A program made the translations under genes and the position numbers. Below are positions 63,848-64,000 of a DNA stretch of 64,000 nucleotides, one piece after another. Within the stretch, counting starts at the first letter, position 1, and the number at the start of each line of letters is the position of its first letter. Source of the DNA: Methanolobus profundi (GTDB lineage Archaea; Halobacteriota; Methanosarcinia; Methanosarcinales; Methanosarcinaceae); NCBI RefSeq assembly GCF_900114835.1, contig NZ_FOUJ01000001.1, forward strand, positions 806,001 through 870,000, read 5' to 3'. The notes under the pieces are model-generated. The model was not told the DNA's origin. It did no database searches and saw only the letters and a program-made list of their open reading frames with translations.

Positions 63848-63905
63848 TAATGTAAGTTACATTACTAACAATAGATAAGTAACTAAGTTTCATAGATCTG
63901 ATCTA
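63848..63905. repeat. Two perfect palindromes
   Basis: TAATGTAA-g-TTACATTA (63848-63864) and TAGATC-t-GATCTA (63893-63905). Confidence 0.6.
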
Positions 63906-63932
63906 GGAAGAAGTAGATAATACTATCTTATA

Positions 63933-63993
63933 CACCTCTGATCCGTACCACCCAGAGGTGCATAAATGGTGCCAGGTCGGCTTTAATAGGCAC
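63933..63993 (+). ncRNA. Hairpin unit 6: TACCACC loop
   Basis: Perfect stem CACCTCTG (63933-63940) / CAGAGGTG (63953-63960) around a 12-nt loop ending in TACCACC (63946-63952). A smaller GTGCC/GGCAC hairpin (63969-63993) follows. The unit may continue past the window edge. Confidence 0.55.
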
Positions 63994-64000
63994 TACATAC

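Noticed and set aside
62630-63960. Reading the hairpins as MITEs or other mobile inverted repeats
   Set aside because: Mobile elements keep their arms; here the arms all differ and the loops are alike. No target-site duplications were seen.
62131-64000. Reading the hairpin region as a replication origin
   Set aside because: It is AT-rich with many inverted repeats, but I see no Cdc6/Orc1 gene in the window and no ORB-like repeat; conserved C-rich loops fit RNA better.

Overview
The window looks like chromosomal DNA of a methylotrophic methanogen of the family Methanosarcinaceae (Methanolobus / Methanococcoides / Methanohalophilus group). The clues are a form II/III RuBisCO of the Methanococcoides burtonii type, a stand-alone TRAM protein, a tandem pair of Msr/FilR1-type regulators, several large soluble PAS histidine kinases, tRNA genes without an encoded CCA, archaeal TATA boxes and GGAGG/GGTGAT ribosome binding sites. 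The genus is inferred; no rRNA is present.

Layout. 1-6.5 kb: a cut metallo-beta-lactamase gene, tRNA-Leu, then an AT-rich accessory cassette on the minus strand (nitrilase-fold protein plus Rad50/SMC-like ATPase, overlapping by 4 bp) beside a C-terminal fragment of Cas1. 6.5-24.5 kb: small membrane proteins (three DUF4386), an acetate transporter, a 1311-residue PAS/GAF histidine kinase, a 2Fe-2S ferredoxin, an FGE-sulfatase-fold protein, an octaheme HAO-like cytochrome with a PGF-CTERM tail, TRAM and an encapsulated-ferritin-like protein. 24.5-36 kb: bacterial-type Lon and a MarR regulator sharing one operator sequence, UPF0182, YggS, a frameshifted membrane gene, two Msr-like regulators and a pentapeptide-repeat protein. 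36-48 kb: a PNPOx / PEP-synthase-like pair, CDGSH protein, HD hydrolase, FKBP, RuBisCO and a RimK / AspA-like / retropepsin-like operon. 48-62 kb: two K+ channels, two more PAS kinases, an ornithine-type decarboxylase, a transglutaminase-like lipoprotein, a soluble double-Cache sensor divergent from one kinase, tRNA-Gln and small HTH proteins.

The last 1.9 kb (62.13-64.0 kb) holds no convincing protein gene. It is packed with perfect inverted repeats whose loops or linkers are C/A-rich and share TACCACC, CCAACC and ACCTAACATGT motifs. Hairpins of the same design lie at 16.6 kb (minus strand; the 10-mer CCAACCAACC is shared) and 42.3 kb. At three of these places a TATA box stands 25-27 nt before the first stem. 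I read this as an undescribed dispersed family of structured small RNAs whose loops are kept while the stems vary. It and the nitrilase/SMC cassette are the two main discoveries offered.

All calls come from reading the sequence. Family names are by recognition of motifs, not by database search.
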